Positions 54,099 through 63,085 of a stretch of DNA of 64,000 nt are shown in pieces. Both the position numbers and the translations under genes were made by a program. The notes under the pieces were generated by a model. It saw nothing but the letters and a program-made list of their open reading frames with translations, was not told the origin of the DNA and made no database searches. Source of the DNA: Bacillus paralicheniformis (lineage in GTDB: Bacteria > Bacillota > Bacilli > Bacillales > Bacillaceae); contig NZ_LBMN02000035.1 of the NCBI RefSeq assembly GCF_001042485.2, positions 1 through 64,000 on the forward strand. Direction: 5' to 3'. Each line of letters starts with the position of its first letter. Position 1 is the first letter of the stretch.

Positions 54099-54983
54099 AT
54101 GCCTGAGGGCAAAATCATTAAAGCATTAAGCGGATTTTACTATGTTTTGGATGGTGATCAGATCATTCAGTGCAGGGGAAGAGGGGTTTTCAGAAAAAAT
54201 AAAATCACCCCTCTCGTCGGCGACGATGTCGTCTACCAGGCCGATAACGATAAAGAAGGCTACATTCTCGAGATTAAAGACAGATTCAATGAATTGGTCA
54301 GACCTCCGATCAGCAACGTGGATCAGGCGGTTCTCGTGTTTTCGGCAAAAGAGCCGACATTCAGCACGTCGCTATTGGATCGTTTTTTAGTGTTGGTTGA
54401 GGCGGGTGGCATCAGGCCGATCATATGCATTACGAAAATGGACCTCGTGGATGATGACGCGCTCAAAGAGCGGATTCACCATTATGCCGAAGACTACCGG
54501 AACATCGGGTACTGCGTCTATACGACATCGATGAAAAACGGAAGCGGCATCGAAGACATCGTCTCCCATTTTCAAGACAAAATCACCGTATTCGCCGGCC
54601 AGTCCGGCGTGGGCAAATCTTCGCTTTTAAATGCGATCAGCCCCGAGCTTGAACTGAAAACCGCCGGGATTTCCGCTCACTTGGGAAGGGGAAAGCATAC
54701 GACCCGCCATGTGGAGCTGATCGATATAAACGGCGGGCTCGTCGCGGACACCCCGGGCTTCAGCTCGCTTGAGTTTGCCGGTATTGAAGCTGAAGATTTA
54801 GGGTCTGCGTTTTTGGAAATCAGCGAAAAAAGCGCCGAATGCAAGTTCCGCGGGTGCCTGCATATGAAAGAGCCGAACTGCGCCGTCAAACGCGCCGTGG
54901 AAAACGGTGAAATCGCCCAGTATCGCTACGACCATTATGTTGAATTTTTAACAGAGATCAAAGACAGAAAGCCGAGGTATTAA
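54099..54983 (+). CDS. rsgA: RsgA, ribosome small-subunit GTPase
   Basis: This circularly permuted GTPase of 294 aa (CpgA, YloQ) checks late 30S maturation. An N-terminal OB-fold (1-65) precedes the GTPase domain in the order G4 (CITKMD), G1 (GQSGVGKSSLLN) and G3 (DTPGFSSLE). The C-terminal zinc motif is CKFRGCLHMKEPNC. Its position next to prkC and prpC fits its known phosphorylation by PrkC. GGGAGGTG precedes the ATG. Confidence 0.95.
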   Translation: MPEGKIIKALSGFYYVLDGDQIIQCRGRGVFRKNKITPLVGDDVVYQADNDKEGYILEIKDRFNELVRPPISNVDQAVLVFSAKEPTFSTSLLDRFLVLVEAGGIRPIICITKMDLVDDDALKERIHHYAEDYRNIGYCVYTTSMKNGSGIEDIVSHFQDKITVFAGQSGVGKSSLLNAISPELELKTAGISAHLGRGKHTTRHVELIDINGGLVADTPGFSSLEFAGIEAEDLGSAFLEISEKSAECKFRGCLHMKEPNCAVKRAVENGEIAQYRYDHYVEFLTEIKDRKPRY

Positions 54984-54986
54984 GAT

Positions 54987-55643
54987 ATGGTATATGTTGC
55001 TCCTTCGATTCTTTCAGCCGATTTTGCCCGTCTAGGGGAAGAGATTCGGGATGTTGAACAAGGCGGCGCCGATTTCATCCACATCGATGTGATGGACGGC
55101 CATTTCGTTCCCAACCTGACCATCGGGCCGCTTGTAGTGGAAGCCGTCCGCCCGATCACAGAACTTCCGCTCGACGTTCATTTAATGATTGAAGCGCCTG
55201 ACCGCTATATACCTGCTTTTGCAAAAGCGGGCGCCGATATTTTGTCCGTCCATGTTGAAGCGTGCCCGCACCTTCACAGGACGATCCAGCTCATCAAAGA
55301 GCAAGGAGTCAAAGCGGGTGTTGTCTTGAATCCGCATACCCCTGTGCGGCAGATCGAGCATGTGCTTGAAGACCTTGATCTCGTACTATTGATGACAGTG
55401 AATCCGGGCTTCGGCGGACAGTCGTTTATTTCCTCAGTCCTGCCGAAAATCAGGCAGGTCAAGGAGATGGCCGAGCAAAAAGGGCTCGCCGACCTGCTGA
55501 TTGAAGTGGACGGCGGCGTCAACAAAATGACGGCAAGACAGTGTATCGAAGCAGGGGCAAATCTGCTTGTTGCGGGCTCTGCCGTTTATAACGAAAAAGA
55601 CCGCAAAAAAGCCATTTCCGATATAAAAGGTGCGCTTGGGTAA
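54987..55643 (+). CDS. rpe: ribulose-phosphate 3-epimerase
   Basis: This 218-aa TIM-barrel enzyme interconverts ribulose-5-phosphate and xylulose-5-phosphate in the pentose phosphate pathway. The metal-binding set is visible in [28 protein letters not shown] and LDVHLMI, with catalytic Asp in EVDGGVN. It is three bases after rsgA. A hairpin terminator follows, so the unit may mostly end here. Confidence 0.96.
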   Translation: MVYVAPSILSADFARLGEEIRDVEQGGADFIHIDVMDGHFVPNLTIGPLVVEAVRPITELPLDVHLMIEAPDRYIPAFAKAGADILSVHVEACPHLHRTIQLIKEQGVKAGVVLNPHTPVRQIEHVLEDLDLVLLMTVNPGFGGQSFISSVLPKIRQVKEMAEQKGLADLLIEVDGGVNKMTARQCIEAGANLLVAGSAVYNEKDRKKAISDIKGALG

Positions 55644-55655
55644 GGTTTCCCGATG

Positions 55656-55692
55656 AAAAAGAGCCGGCTTTCTCAAGCTGAGCTCTTTTTTT
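55656..55692 (+). terminator. terminator between rpe and thiN
   Basis: AAAAAGAGC (55656-55664) pairs with GCTCTTTTT (55682-55690), an inner GCTT/AAGC stem extends it, and T residues run on to 55692. It would limit read-through into thiN. Confidence 0.75.
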
Positions 55693-55718
55693 ACGGCGTT
55701 TACAGAAAGGACAATGCG

Positions 55719-56363
55719 ATGAAAACGATCAATATTGTAGCGGGAGGTCCCGATCATCTCATTCCCGACTTGCTGCAGTATCAGGACGGCGATGCGCTTT
55801 GGGTCGGGGTTGACAGAGGCGCTGTAACCCTTTTGGCAGCGGGGATCGTGCCTGATGAAGCGTTCGGGGATTTTGACAGCATCACAGACGAGCAAAAAAA
55901 GGCTATTGAAAAGGCGGCTCCCCGCCTCCATATTTATCAGGCGGAAAAAGATCAGACGGATTTGGACCTTGCGTTGAGCTGGGCGGTCGGACAGCGGCCT
56001 TCATGCATTAGAATGTTCGGCATTTCGGGAGGCAGAGCAGACCATTTTCTCGGGAATCTGCATCTCCTTTACACCGCGATGAAGCAAAATGTCAAGACCG
56101 TCATGATCGACCGCCAAAATACGATCAGCATGCACCCCCAAGGCTCTTACACCGTCATGCGTGATCAAACAAAACCGTACATTTCATTCCTGCCGTTTAC
56201 GGAGACGGTAAAAAACCTTTCCCTCGAAGGATTTAAGTATTCTTTAAATAAGTGTCATATTGCTCTAGGTTCGACACTATGTATTAGTAACGAACTCATC
56301 CATTCACAAGGTGCTTTTTCGTTTTCTGAAGGCATATTAATAATGATAAGAAGCACTGATTAA
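55719..56363 (+). CDS. thiN: thiamine pyrophosphokinase
   Basis: This 214-aa enzyme makes thiamine pyrophosphate from thiamine and ATP. It has the two-domain TPK layout: an N-terminal alpha/beta domain (NIVAGGPDHLIPDL, WVGVDRGAVTLLAAGI, AFGDFDSIT, EKDQTDLDLAL) and a C-terminal beta domain (GFKYSLNKCHIALGSTLCIS). ATG 55719 is chosen, with AGAAAGGA upstream. The opening at 55653 would read through the terminator. In B. subtilis it is named yloS. Confidence 0.92.
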   Translation: MKTINIVAGGPDHLIPDLLQYQDGDALWVGVDRGAVTLLAAGIVPDEAFGDFDSITDEQKKAIEKAAPRLHIYQAEKDQTDLDLALSWAVGQRPSCIRMFGISGGRADHFLGNLHLLYTAMKQNVKTVMIDRQNTISMHPQGSYTVMRDQTKPYISFLPFTETVKNLSLEGFKYSLNKCHIALGSTLCISNELIHSQGAFSFSEGILIMIRSTD

Positions 56364-56448
56364 ATATCCTGGCGCTTCCGCTCGCTTTGTGTTTGGGATC
56401 CGATGTTGAAGGTGGATGCGGTTGCGGACTCTTTGAGGAGGGAAGGGA

Positions 56449-56529
56449 ATGAAATTTTACACCATTAAATTACCGAAGTTTTTAGGGGGAATCGTCCGGG
56501 CGATGCTTGGCTCGTTTCGCAAAGACTAA
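56449..56529 (+). CDS. spoVM: SpoVM, 26-residue spore coat anchor peptide
   Basis: This is the tiny amphipathic helix peptide that recognises the positively curved forespore membrane in the mother cell and anchors SpoIVA, the base of the spore coat. The sequence begins MKFYTIKLPKFLGGIVRAML and ends GSFRKD; it appears identical to the B. subtilis peptide as I recall it. GAGGAGGGAAGGG is an exceptionally strong ribosome site just upstream. In B. subtilis it is made under sigma-E. I could not identify a convincing sigma-E promoter here. A short hairpin terminator follows at once. Confidence 0.97.
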   Translation: MKFYTIKLPKFLGGIVRAMLGSFRKD

Positions 56530-56530
56530 G

Positions 56531-56552
56531 AAGCGCCGGGTGCGCTTTTTTT
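56531..56552 (+). terminator. terminator of spoVM
   Basis: AAGCGC (56531-56536) pairs with GCGCTT (56542-56547), followed by seven T residues. It begins two bases after the stop. Confidence 0.85.
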
Positions 56553-56598
56553 GCGGAGCGGGTCAAAGGGCTCTCCCCGGATGGCAAGCAAAAGAACG

Positions 56599-56643
56599 AA
56601 AAAACGCCTGCCTAAAGCGTACAGTCGCTCTTGGCAGGCGTTT
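56599..56643 (-). terminator. terminator of rpmB, probably bidirectional
   Basis: ACGCCTGCC pairs with GGCAGGCGT. On the minus strand a run of T follows the stem (plus-strand A at 56599-56604). On the plus strand TTTATTTTTT also follows, so it can stop transcripts from both sides. Confidence 0.8.
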
Positions 56644-56651
56644 ATTTTTTC

Positions 56652-56855
<204 letters not shown>

Positions 56856-56919
56856 CTATCAAAAAAAACATCATCATTCATTATCAGTTGATCACCTGTG
56901 ATGCTTCAGATACTTTAAT

Positions 56920-56948
56920 AATTTACCACAGCTGAAAACCGTTTGCAA
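56920..56948 (-). promoter_or_regulatory. probable rpmB promoter
   Basis: On the minus strand TTGCAA (56943-56948), a 17-bp spacer and TAAATT (56920-56925). It lies about 80 bases before the rpmB ATG. Confidence 0.4.
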
Positions 56949-56988
56949 CTATTGATTGCTCTGCTTTCAAGAAAAATCCCTTGACATC

Positions 56989-57017
56989 TTGAAAAAATGA
57001 ACGCGCTGTAGTATAAG
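56989..57017 (+). promoter_or_regulatory. promoter of yloU-yloV
   Basis: TTGAAA (56989-56994), 17-bp spacer and TATAAG (57012-57017). A better TTGACA at 56981-56986 is 25 bp away from that -10 and is probably not the one used. Confidence 0.55.
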
Positions 57018-57126
57018 TAGGGTTAGGTTTGGAGAGAAGCCTGCCTGTTCTTTTAAAAAGAAGGTCCTTATAGTAGAATGATGTTAACCAGAGGTCAGAA
57101 GCGAGACTCGAAAAGGAGGAACCAAC

Positions 57127-57489
57127 GTGTCCATTGAATTCCGAACAAAATACGGACAGATTGATATATCAAACGAAGTGGTCGCCATGGTTGCGGGAGG
57201 CGCAGCGATCGACTGCTACGGGATCGTAGGTATGGCATCCAAGAACCAAATTAAAGACGGACTGACTGAAATCCTCAGAAAAGAAAACTTTGCAAGAGGC
57301 GTCATCGTCCGCCAAGAAGAAGATCGTATTCATATTGACATGTACATCATTGTCAGCTACGGAACAAAAATTTCAGAAGTGGCACATAATGTTCAAACAA
57401 AAGTCAAATATACGCTCGACCATACAGTGGGTCTTGCAGTGGATTCCGTAAATATTTACGTTCAAGGAGTACGAGTGACGAACCCGTAG
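57127..57489 (+). CDS. yloU: YloU, Asp23/Gls24-family envelope stress protein
   Basis: This 120-aa protein belongs to the Asp23 (DUF322) family of small proteins often linked to envelope stress. Family features are VVAMVAGGAAIDCYGIVGMA near the start and VSYGTKISEVAHNVQTKVKY at the end. The start is GTG with AAAAGGAGG upstream. Its function is unknown. It is followed 17 bases later by yloV, a pairing conserved in Gram-positives, perhaps linking it to fatty-acid uptake or membrane state. Confidence 0.9.
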   Translation: MSIEFRTKYGQIDISNEVVAMVAGGAAIDCYGIVGMASKNQIKDGLTEILRKENFARGVIVRQEEDRIHIDMYIIVSYGTKISEVAHNVQTKVKYTLDHTVGLAVDSVNIYVQGVRVTNP

Positions 57490-57506
57490 TTAGGAGGAAA
57501 ACAAGA

Positions 57507-59180
57507 GTGTCTATACGAAATCTGGATGGAAAAGCTTTTGCAGAAATGGTTCTGTACGGCGCACGCCATCTGTCTCAAAACGCAAATGTAGTTGATGCGT
57601 TAAATGTATTTCCGGTTCCGGACGGAGATACAGGAACGAACATGAATCTGTCGATGACATCCGGTGCAAAAGAAGTGGAGCAGATCGATGCCGCCAATAT
57701 CGGCAAAGTGGCACAAAGCCTGTCAAGAGGGCTTCTGATGGGAGCGCGGGGAAACTCGGGCGTCATTTTGTCCCAGCTGTTCAGAGGCTTTGGCAAATCG
57801 ATTGAACAGAAATCGGAAATTAACGCGAAAGAATTTGCCGCCGCGTTCCAGGCCGGAGTGGACACTGCCTACAAGGCCGTCATGAAGCCTGTCGAAGGCA
57901 CGATCTTGACGGTTGCCAAAGATGCGGCAAAAAAAGCAGTGCTCACCGCTCAAACTGAAACCGATATCATCAAGGTGATGGAAGCCGTCGTGAATGAAGC
58001 GGAGGCTTCATTGGAGCGGACGCCTGAGCTGCTTCCGGTTTTAAAGGAAGTCGGTGTCGTCGACAGCGGCGGAAAAGGGCTGCTTTACGTGTATGAAGGG
58101 TTTCTCGCTTCTTTAAAGGGAGAAAAGCTTTCTGAAAAAGCGGCCGCTCTTCCGTCATTGGATGATCTTGTCAGCGCGGAGCACCATAAAAACGCTCAAA
58201 GCCACATGAATACAGAAGACATCGAATTCGGCTATTGCACGGAATTTATGGTAAAGCTCGACAGCGGTAAAAGAAACTTTAATGAAGATGCGTTCCGCCA
58301 GGATTTAAGCGGCTTCGGTGATTCACTGCTCGTCGTCTCAGACGAAAATATCGCCAAGGTGCACATCCACGCCGAATATCCGGGGGAAGTCATGACTTAT
58401 GCGCAAAAATACGGCAGCTTAATCAACATGAAAATCGAAAACATGAGAGAGCAGCACAGCGCGATTCTCAATCAGAACAAACAGGAGGCAGCTGCCCCGG
58501 CAGAAAAAGCGCCGGCTGAAAAGCAGCCGTACGGCGTCGTTACAGTGGCCATGGGAGAAGGAATCGCCGAACTTTTCGAAAGCATCGGCGCCACAAAGGT
58601 CATCGAAGGCGGTCAGACGATGAATCCGAGCACGGAAGACATCGTTCAGGCGATAAAAGACGCCAACGCGGACACGGTCGTGATTCTGCCGAATAATTCA
58701 AACATTGTCATGGCGGCGAACCAGGCCGCGGATGTTGCCGGACAACATGTGATTGTCATCCCGACGAAGACCGTTCCTCAAGGAATGGCCGCGCTCCTCG
58801 CATTCAACCCGGCCCTTGGAGCGGACGAGAATGAAGCCGCTATGCTCGGTGCGATCGGCGAGGTGAAAAGCGGACAAATCACCTATGCGGTCAGAGACAC
58901 TAACATTGACGGCATCGATATTAAAAAAGGCGATTTTATGGGCATCTTAAACGGTAAAATCGTTGAGACGGCATCTGACCAGTTAGCAGCAGCGAAAAAG
59001 CTGCTCGCAGGCATGATCGATGAAGACAGTGAAATCGTCACTGTGATCAAAGGGGAAGACGCGCCGGGAGAAGAGGCCGAAGAACTCGCAGCCTTTATCA
59101 GCGAGACGTACGAAGACGTTGAAGTGGAAGTGCACGACGGAAAACAGCCGCTGTATTCCTACATTCTGGCTGTTGAATAA
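57507..59180 (+). CDS. yloV: YloV, DAK2/FakA-like fatty acid kinase ATP-binding subunit
   Basis: This 557-aa protein has the FakA layout. An N-terminal DAK2/DhaL domain (1-200) shows ATP and Mg ligands in FPVPDGDTGTNMNLSM and LLMGARGNSGVILSQLFRGF. A middle domain precedes the C-terminal region that contacts FakB (AMGEGIAELFESIGATKVIE, VILPNNSNIVMAANQAADV). With a DegV-like FakB partner, elsewhere in the genome, it phosphorylates exogenous fatty acids for PlsY. The regulator of phospholipid synthesis, fapR, and plsX lie 4 kb downstream. The start is GTG, with AGGAGG upstream. Confidence 0.93.
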   Translation: MSIRNLDGKAFAEMVLYGARHLSQNANVVDALNVFPVPDGDTGTNMNLSMTSGAKEVEQIDAANIGKVAQSLSRGLLMGARGNSGVILSQLFRGFGKSIEQKSEINAKEFAAAFQAGVDTAYKAVMKPVEGTILTVAKDAAKKAVLTAQTETDIIKVMEAVVNEAEASLERTPELLPVLKEVGVVDSGGKGLLYVYEGFLASLKGEKLSEKAAALPSLDDLVSAEHHKNAQSHMNTEDIEFGYCTEFMVKLDSGKRNFNEDAFRQDLSGFGDSLLVVSDENIAKVHIHAEYPGEVMTYAQKYGSLINMKIENMREQHSAILNQNKQEAAAPAEKAPAEKQPYGVVTVAMGEGIAELFESIGATKVIEGGQTMNPSTEDIVQAIKDANADTVVILPNNSNIVMAANQAADVAGQHVIVIPTKTVPQGMAALLAFNPALGADENEAAMLGAIGEVKSGQITYAVRDTNIDGIDIKKGDFMGILNGKIVETASDQLAAAKKLLAGMIDEDSEIVTVIKGEDAPGEEAEELAAFISETYEDVEVEVHDGKQPLYSYILAVE

Positions 59181-59192
59181 TCGATCAAAGGC

Positions 59193-59228
59193 AGAAGGGC
59201 ATGATGATAAAAGCCCTTCTCTTCTTTT
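59193..59228 (+). terminator. terminator after yloV
   Basis: AGAAGGGC (59193-59200) pairs perfectly with GCCCTTCT (59213-59220), followed by CTTCTTTT and, after GGC, seven more T residues. Confidence 0.75.
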
Positions 59229-59268
59229 GGCTTTTTTTAAAGCATCAGCCCGCTCGGACGTTGTCTGC

Positions 59269-59297
59269 TTGCCAATTGGGGAATGATCGATTAGTCT
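59269..59297 (+). promoter_or_regulatory. possible promoter of sdaAB
   Basis: TTGCCA (59269-59274), 17-bp spacer and TAGTCT (59292-59297). The -10 is poor. It lies 62 bases before the sdaAB ATG, after the yloV terminator. Confidence 0.35.
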
Positions 59298-59359
59298 AAA
59301 AAAAACGGCTTTTTTTCCTCCGTACAGCGGGGGAATCTGTGTGTAAAAGGGGGATAAGG

Positions 59360-60022
59360 ATGAAGTACAGAAGTGTGTTTGATATTATCGGGCCCGTCAT
59401 GATCGGTCCGTCAAGTTCTCATACGGCCGGCGCGGCCAGAATCGGCAGAGTCGCCAGAAGCGTGTTTGGGAGGGAGCCGAAACAAATCGTTGTGTCATTG
59501 TACGGTTCTTTTGCCGAGACGTATAAAGGACATGGAACAGATGTTGCGATCATCGGCGGCCTTTTGGATTTTGATACATTTGATGAAAGAATCAAAGATT
59601 CGATCCGCCTAGCTGAAGAAAAGGGAATCGCCATCGAGTTCCGGGAAGAAGAAGCGGTTCCAACGCATCCCAATACAGCCCGCATCCTCATCTCTGATGA
59701 TGAAGGCTCCCTTGAACTCGCAGGCATCTCAATCGGCGGGGGGAAAATCGAAATCATTGAGCTGAACGGCTTTGAGCTCAGATTGTCGGGAAATCACCCT
59801 GCTATTTTAGTCGTCCATAACGACCGCTATGGAACGATTGCAGGCGTAGCCAATGTGCTTGCAAAGTTCGCAATCAACATCGGCCATATGGAAGTGGCCC
59901 GCAAAGACGTCGGCCAGGAAGCGCTCATGACGATTGAGGTCGATCAAACGATCGATCCGGCTGTTTTTGAAGAATTGAGAGCGCTGCCGAACATCATTGA
60001 GGTGACCCAGATCGCTGACTAA
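59360..60022 (+). CDS. sdaAB: L-serine dehydratase, beta chain
   Basis: This 220-aa subunit of the iron-sulfur L-serine dehydratase helps convert L-serine to pyruvate and ammonia. The family start is YRSVFDIIGPVMIGPSSSHT. An ACT domain closes the protein (LVVHNDRYGTIAGVANVLAK) and may sense serine. ATG 59360 is chosen; AAAGGGGGATAAGG is upstream. An in-frame GTG-type start at 59339 precedes that site. sdaAA follows 17 bases later. Confidence 0.95.
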   Translation: MKYRSVFDIIGPVMIGPSSSHTAGAARIGRVARSVFGREPKQIVVSLYGSFAETYKGHGTDVAIIGGLLDFDTFDERIKDSIRLAEEKGIAIEFREEEAVPTHPNTARILISDDEGSLELAGISIGGGKIEIIELNGFELRLSGNHPAILVVHNDRYGTIAGVANVLAKFAINIGHMEVARKDVGQEALMTIEVDQTIDPAVFEELRALPNIIEVTQIAD

Positions 60023-60039
60023 AAGGAGGGTGAGACGAT

Positions 60040-60942
60040 ATGTTTCGAAATGTAAAAGAATTAATTCAGCTGACAAAAGAAAAGAACGTGTCCATCTCTG
60101 AAATCATGATCGCGCAGGAGATCGAGGTGTCAGGCCGGACGCGGGAAGAAATATTCGAGCAGATGGAAGCCAACTTGACCGTGATGGAAGATGCTGTGCA
60201 AAAAGGTGTTGAAGGCGTCGTGTCGCACTCCGGATTGACGGGGGGAGACGCCGTTAAGCTTCAAGCTTACCTCAAATCGGGCAAAGGGCTGTCAGGGGAT
60301 GTCATCCTTGACGCTGTCAGCAAAGCGGTTGCGACAAATGAAGTCAACGCTGCGATGGGAACGATTTGCGCAACGCCGACGGCCGGTTCGGCCGGCGTTG
60401 TCCCGGGGACGCTTTTTGCGGTAAAAGAGAAACTTCAGCCGACGAAAGAGCAGATGGTCCGCTTTTTATTTACATCGGGAGCGTTCGGATTCGTCGTTGC
60501 CAACAATGCGAGCATTTCGGGAGCCGCGGGAGGCTGTCAGGCTGAAGTCGGCTCGGCCTCGGGCATGGCGGCTGCCGCCATCGTCGAAATGGCGGGCGGA
60601 ACCCCTGAACAGTGCGCCGAAGCGATGGCCATCGCTTTAAAAAACGTACTCGGTCTAGTCTGCGATCCTGTCGCAGGGCTTGTTGAGGTGCCGTGTGTGA
60701 AGCGGAACGCAATGGGCGCAGCCAACGCGATGGTCGCGGCTGATATGGCGCTTGCCGGCATTACAAGCCGCATTCCATGCGATGAAGTGATCGATGCGAT
60801 GTATAAAATCGGGCAGACGATGCCGACGGCACTGAGGGAAACAGGCCGGGGCGGTCTTGCTGCAACACCGACGGGCAAAGAATTGGAGAAAAAAATATTC
60901 GGAGGAGCGTCAGCTGCACGTGGAACACAATCTGCAACTTAG
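60040..60942 (+). CDS. sdaAA: L-serine dehydratase, alpha chain
   Basis: This 300-aa catalytic subunit binds the [4Fe-4S] cluster. Cysteines are in GTICATPTAGSAG, GLVCDPVAGLVEVPC and the following KRNAMGAANA. The N-terminal region (FRNVKELIQLTKEKNVSISE) contacts the beta chain. AAGGAGGGTG precedes the ATG. It overlaps the recG start by 23 bases. Confidence 0.95.
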   Translation: MFRNVKELIQLTKEKNVSISEIMIAQEIEVSGRTREEIFEQMEANLTVMEDAVQKGVEGVVSHSGLTGGDAVKLQAYLKSGKGLSGDVILDAVSKAVATNEVNAAMGTICATPTAGSAGVVPGTLFAVKEKLQPTKEQMVRFLFTSGAFGFVVANNASISGAAGGCQAEVGSASGMAAAAIVEMAGGTPEQCAEAMAIALKNVLGLVCDPVAGLVEVPCVKRNAMGAANAMVAADMALAGITSRIPCDEVIDAMYKIGQTMPTALRETGRGGLAATPTGKELEKKIFGGASAARGTQSAT

Positions 60943-62968
60943 TATATCTGTTATAAAAGGCGTCGGGACGGAAACGGAAAAAACGTTAAATGAGCTCGGA
61001 ATCTATACGGTTCTTGATCTTTTAAACTACTTCCCGTACCGATATGACGATTATGAATTGCGCGATTTGGAAGAAGTGGCACACGACGAACGAGTGACGG
61101 TAGAAGGGAAGGTTCACAGCGAGCCTTCTCTTGCCTATTACGGGAAAAAGCGGAGCCGCCTCACGTTCCGGCTATTGGTCGGAAACTATTTGATCACAGC
61201 AGTTTGTTTTAACAGGCCTTATTTGAAAAAAAAGCTTGCGATCGGTTCGATCGTTACCGTAACCGGAAAATGGGACAAGCACAGACAATCCGTGATGGTA
61301 CAGGAGCTGAAAAACGGGCCGCACCAAGGTGACCAGTCGATTGAGCCCGTTTACTCCGTCAAAGAAAATATCACCGTAAAGACAATGAGGAAATTGATTC
61401 AGGAAGCCGTCCGCAGCCATTTGCCGTCTGCCGAAGACCCCCTTCCGGAAAAGCTTAGGACCGCCTATAAACTTCTGTCTTACCAGGAGGCGGTGAAGGC
61501 GATGCACAAGCCCGAGTCGAGGGAAGCTTTAAAACATGCGCGGCGCCGCTTTGTATATGAAGAATTTTTACTGTTTCAGCTGAAAATGCAGGCTTTACGG
61601 AAGTTCGAGCGGGAGGCGTCCGACGGAATCAGCCACACCTTTAAAACGGAAGACGTCAATTCGTTTGTCAAAAGCCTCCCGTTTCCTTTGACAAACGCGC
61701 AGGCGAAAGCACTCGACGACATATTAAGGGACATGGCTTCAGGGTATAAAATGAATCGGCTTTTACAAGGAGACGTCGGATCAGGCAAAACGGCCGTCGC
61801 CGCGATTGCGTTATACGCCTCGCTGCTTTCGGGATTCCAGGGAGCGATGATGGTGCCGACCGAAATACTGGCGGAACAGCACGCCGATTCATTGGTATCC
61901 CTCTTTGAGCAGTACGATGTCAATGTTGCGCTTTTAACAAGCTCTGTGAAAGGGAAAAGGAGAAGAGAGCTTTTAGAAAGATTAAAAGAAGGAGAAATTG
62001 ATATTTTGGTGGGGACGCACGCCCTTATTCAGGACGATGTCCATTTTAAACAGCTCGGTCTCGTGATCACCGATGAACAGCACCGCTTCGGTGTCGAGCA
62101 AAGAAAAAAACTGAGAAGCAAAGGGAAAGATCCCGATGTCTTGTTTATGACGGCTACGCCGATTCCAAGGACACTGGCAATTACGGTTTTCGGGGAAATG
62201 GATGTGTCCGTCATCGATGAAATGCCGGCTGGGCGAAAGCGGATCGAGACTTATTGGGTGAAGCACGACATGCTCGAACGAATTCTCGCGTTTATCGAAA
62301 AAGAACTGAAAAAAGGCAGACAGGCATATGTGATTTGTCCCTTGATCGAAGAATCGGACAAGCTCGACGTTCAAAACGCCATCGATGTGCACAGCATGCT
62401 GACCCATGCTTTCAGAGGAAGGTGGCAGATCGGTCTCATGCACGGAAAGCTCTCAAATGACGAGAAAGAACAGGTGATGAGGCAGTTCAGCAAAAACGAA
62501 TGCCAGATTCTCGTTTCCACAACCGTCGTTGAAGTCGGCGTAAACGTTCCGAATGCGACGGTCATGCTGATCTATGATGCTGACCGGTTCGGTCTTTCCC
62601 AGCTGCACCAGCTTCGCGGCCGGGTCGGGCGGGGCGACCACCAGTCGTATTGCATCCTGATGGCAGACCCGAAATCTGAAACGGGCAAAGAGCGCATGAG
62701 CATCATGTCTGAGACGACCGACGGCTTTGAGCTTTCTGAAAAGGACCTTGAACTCAGAGGACCCGGGGACTTCTTCGGCAAAAAACAGAGCGGGATGCCG
62801 GAGTTTAAAGTCGCTGACATGGTTCACGACTACCGCGCGCTGGAAACGGCAAGAAGAGACGCTGCAGAACTTGTCTCTTCAAAGGCGTTCTGGACGGATG
62901 CCGAATATGAAAGCCTGCGGGAACACTTGCAAAACAGCGGGGTGATGGAAGGAGAAAAGCTGAGCTGA
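60920..62968 (+). CDS. recG: RecG, ATP-dependent DNA helicase
   Basis: This 682-aa monomeric helicase reverses stalled forks and unwinds branched DNA. The N-terminal wedge domain (VIKGVGTETEKTLNELGIY, LLNYFPYRYDDYE) is followed by Walker A GDVGSGKTAVAAIAL, DEQH box ITDEQHRFGVEQRKKL, TATPIPRTL, VVEVGVNVPNATVM and QLRGRVGRG. The C-terminal ELRGPGDFFGKKQSG is the TRG-type region. GTG 60920 gives the family length; GGAGGAG at 60901-60907 is 12 bases upstream, a long spacing. Upstream in-frame starts lie deeper in sdaAA. Confidence 0.93.
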   Translation: MEHNLQLSISVIKGVGTETEKTLNELGIYTVLDLLNYFPYRYDDYELRDLEEVAHDERVTVEGKVHSEPSLAYYGKKRSRLTFRLLVGNYLITAVCFNRPYLKKKLAIGSIVTVTGKWDKHRQSVMVQELKNGPHQGDQSIEPVYSVKENITVKTMRKLIQEAVRSHLPSAEDPLPEKLRTAYKLLSYQEAVKAMHKPESREALKHARRRFVYEEFLLFQLKMQALRKFEREASDGISHTFKTEDVNSFVKSLPFPLTNAQAKALDDILRDMASGYKMNRLLQGDVGSGKTAVAAIALYASLLSGFQGAMMVPTEILAEQHADSLVSLFEQYDVNVALLTSSVKGKRRRELLERLKEGEIDILVGTHALIQDDVHFKQLGLVITDEQHRFGVEQRKKLRSKGKDPDVLFMTATPIPRTLAITVFGEMDVSVIDEMPAGRKRIETYWVKHDMLERILAFIEKELKKGRQAYVICPLIEESDKLDVQNAIDVHSMLTHAFRGRWQIGLMHGKLSNDEKEQVMRQFSKNECQILVSTTVVEVGVNVPNATVMLIYDADRFGLSQLHQLRGRVGRGDHQSYCILMADPKSETGKERMSIMSETTDGFELSEKDLELRGPGDFFGKKQSGMPEFKVADMVHDYRALETARRDAAELVSSKAFWTDAEYESLREHLQNSGVMEGEKLS

Positions 62969-63012
62969 CCTGGAAGTCCTGTGAAAATTTATTGTCGGCG
63001 GGTAAAGAAAGA

Positions 63013-63064
63013 TTGCATTCCAATCTATGAAATTATATACTACTATTAGTACCTAGTCATAATT
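63013..63064 (+). promoter_or_regulatory. fapR promoter with FapR operator
   Basis: TTGCAT (63013-63018), a 17-bp spacer and TATACT (63036-63041) form the promoter. Three bases on, ATTAGTACCTAGTCATAATT (63045-63064) closely matches the known FapR operator consensus (TTAGTACCTAGTCTTAAT-like). It covers the transcription start. FapR should therefore repress its own operon until malonyl-CoA binds it. An AGATTG/CAATCT repeat overlaps the -35. Confidence 0.9.
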
Positions 63065-63085
63065 GCGCGGATGGTGTTTAAAAAC

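Noticed and set aside
55653..55718. Upstream ATG extension of thiN
   Set aside because: It would translate through the rpe terminator hairpin, and the extra residues do not match the family.
56250..56290. A sigma-E promoter for spoVM inside thiN
   Set aside because: GTCATATT resembles a sigma-E -35, but no matching -10 stands at the right distance.
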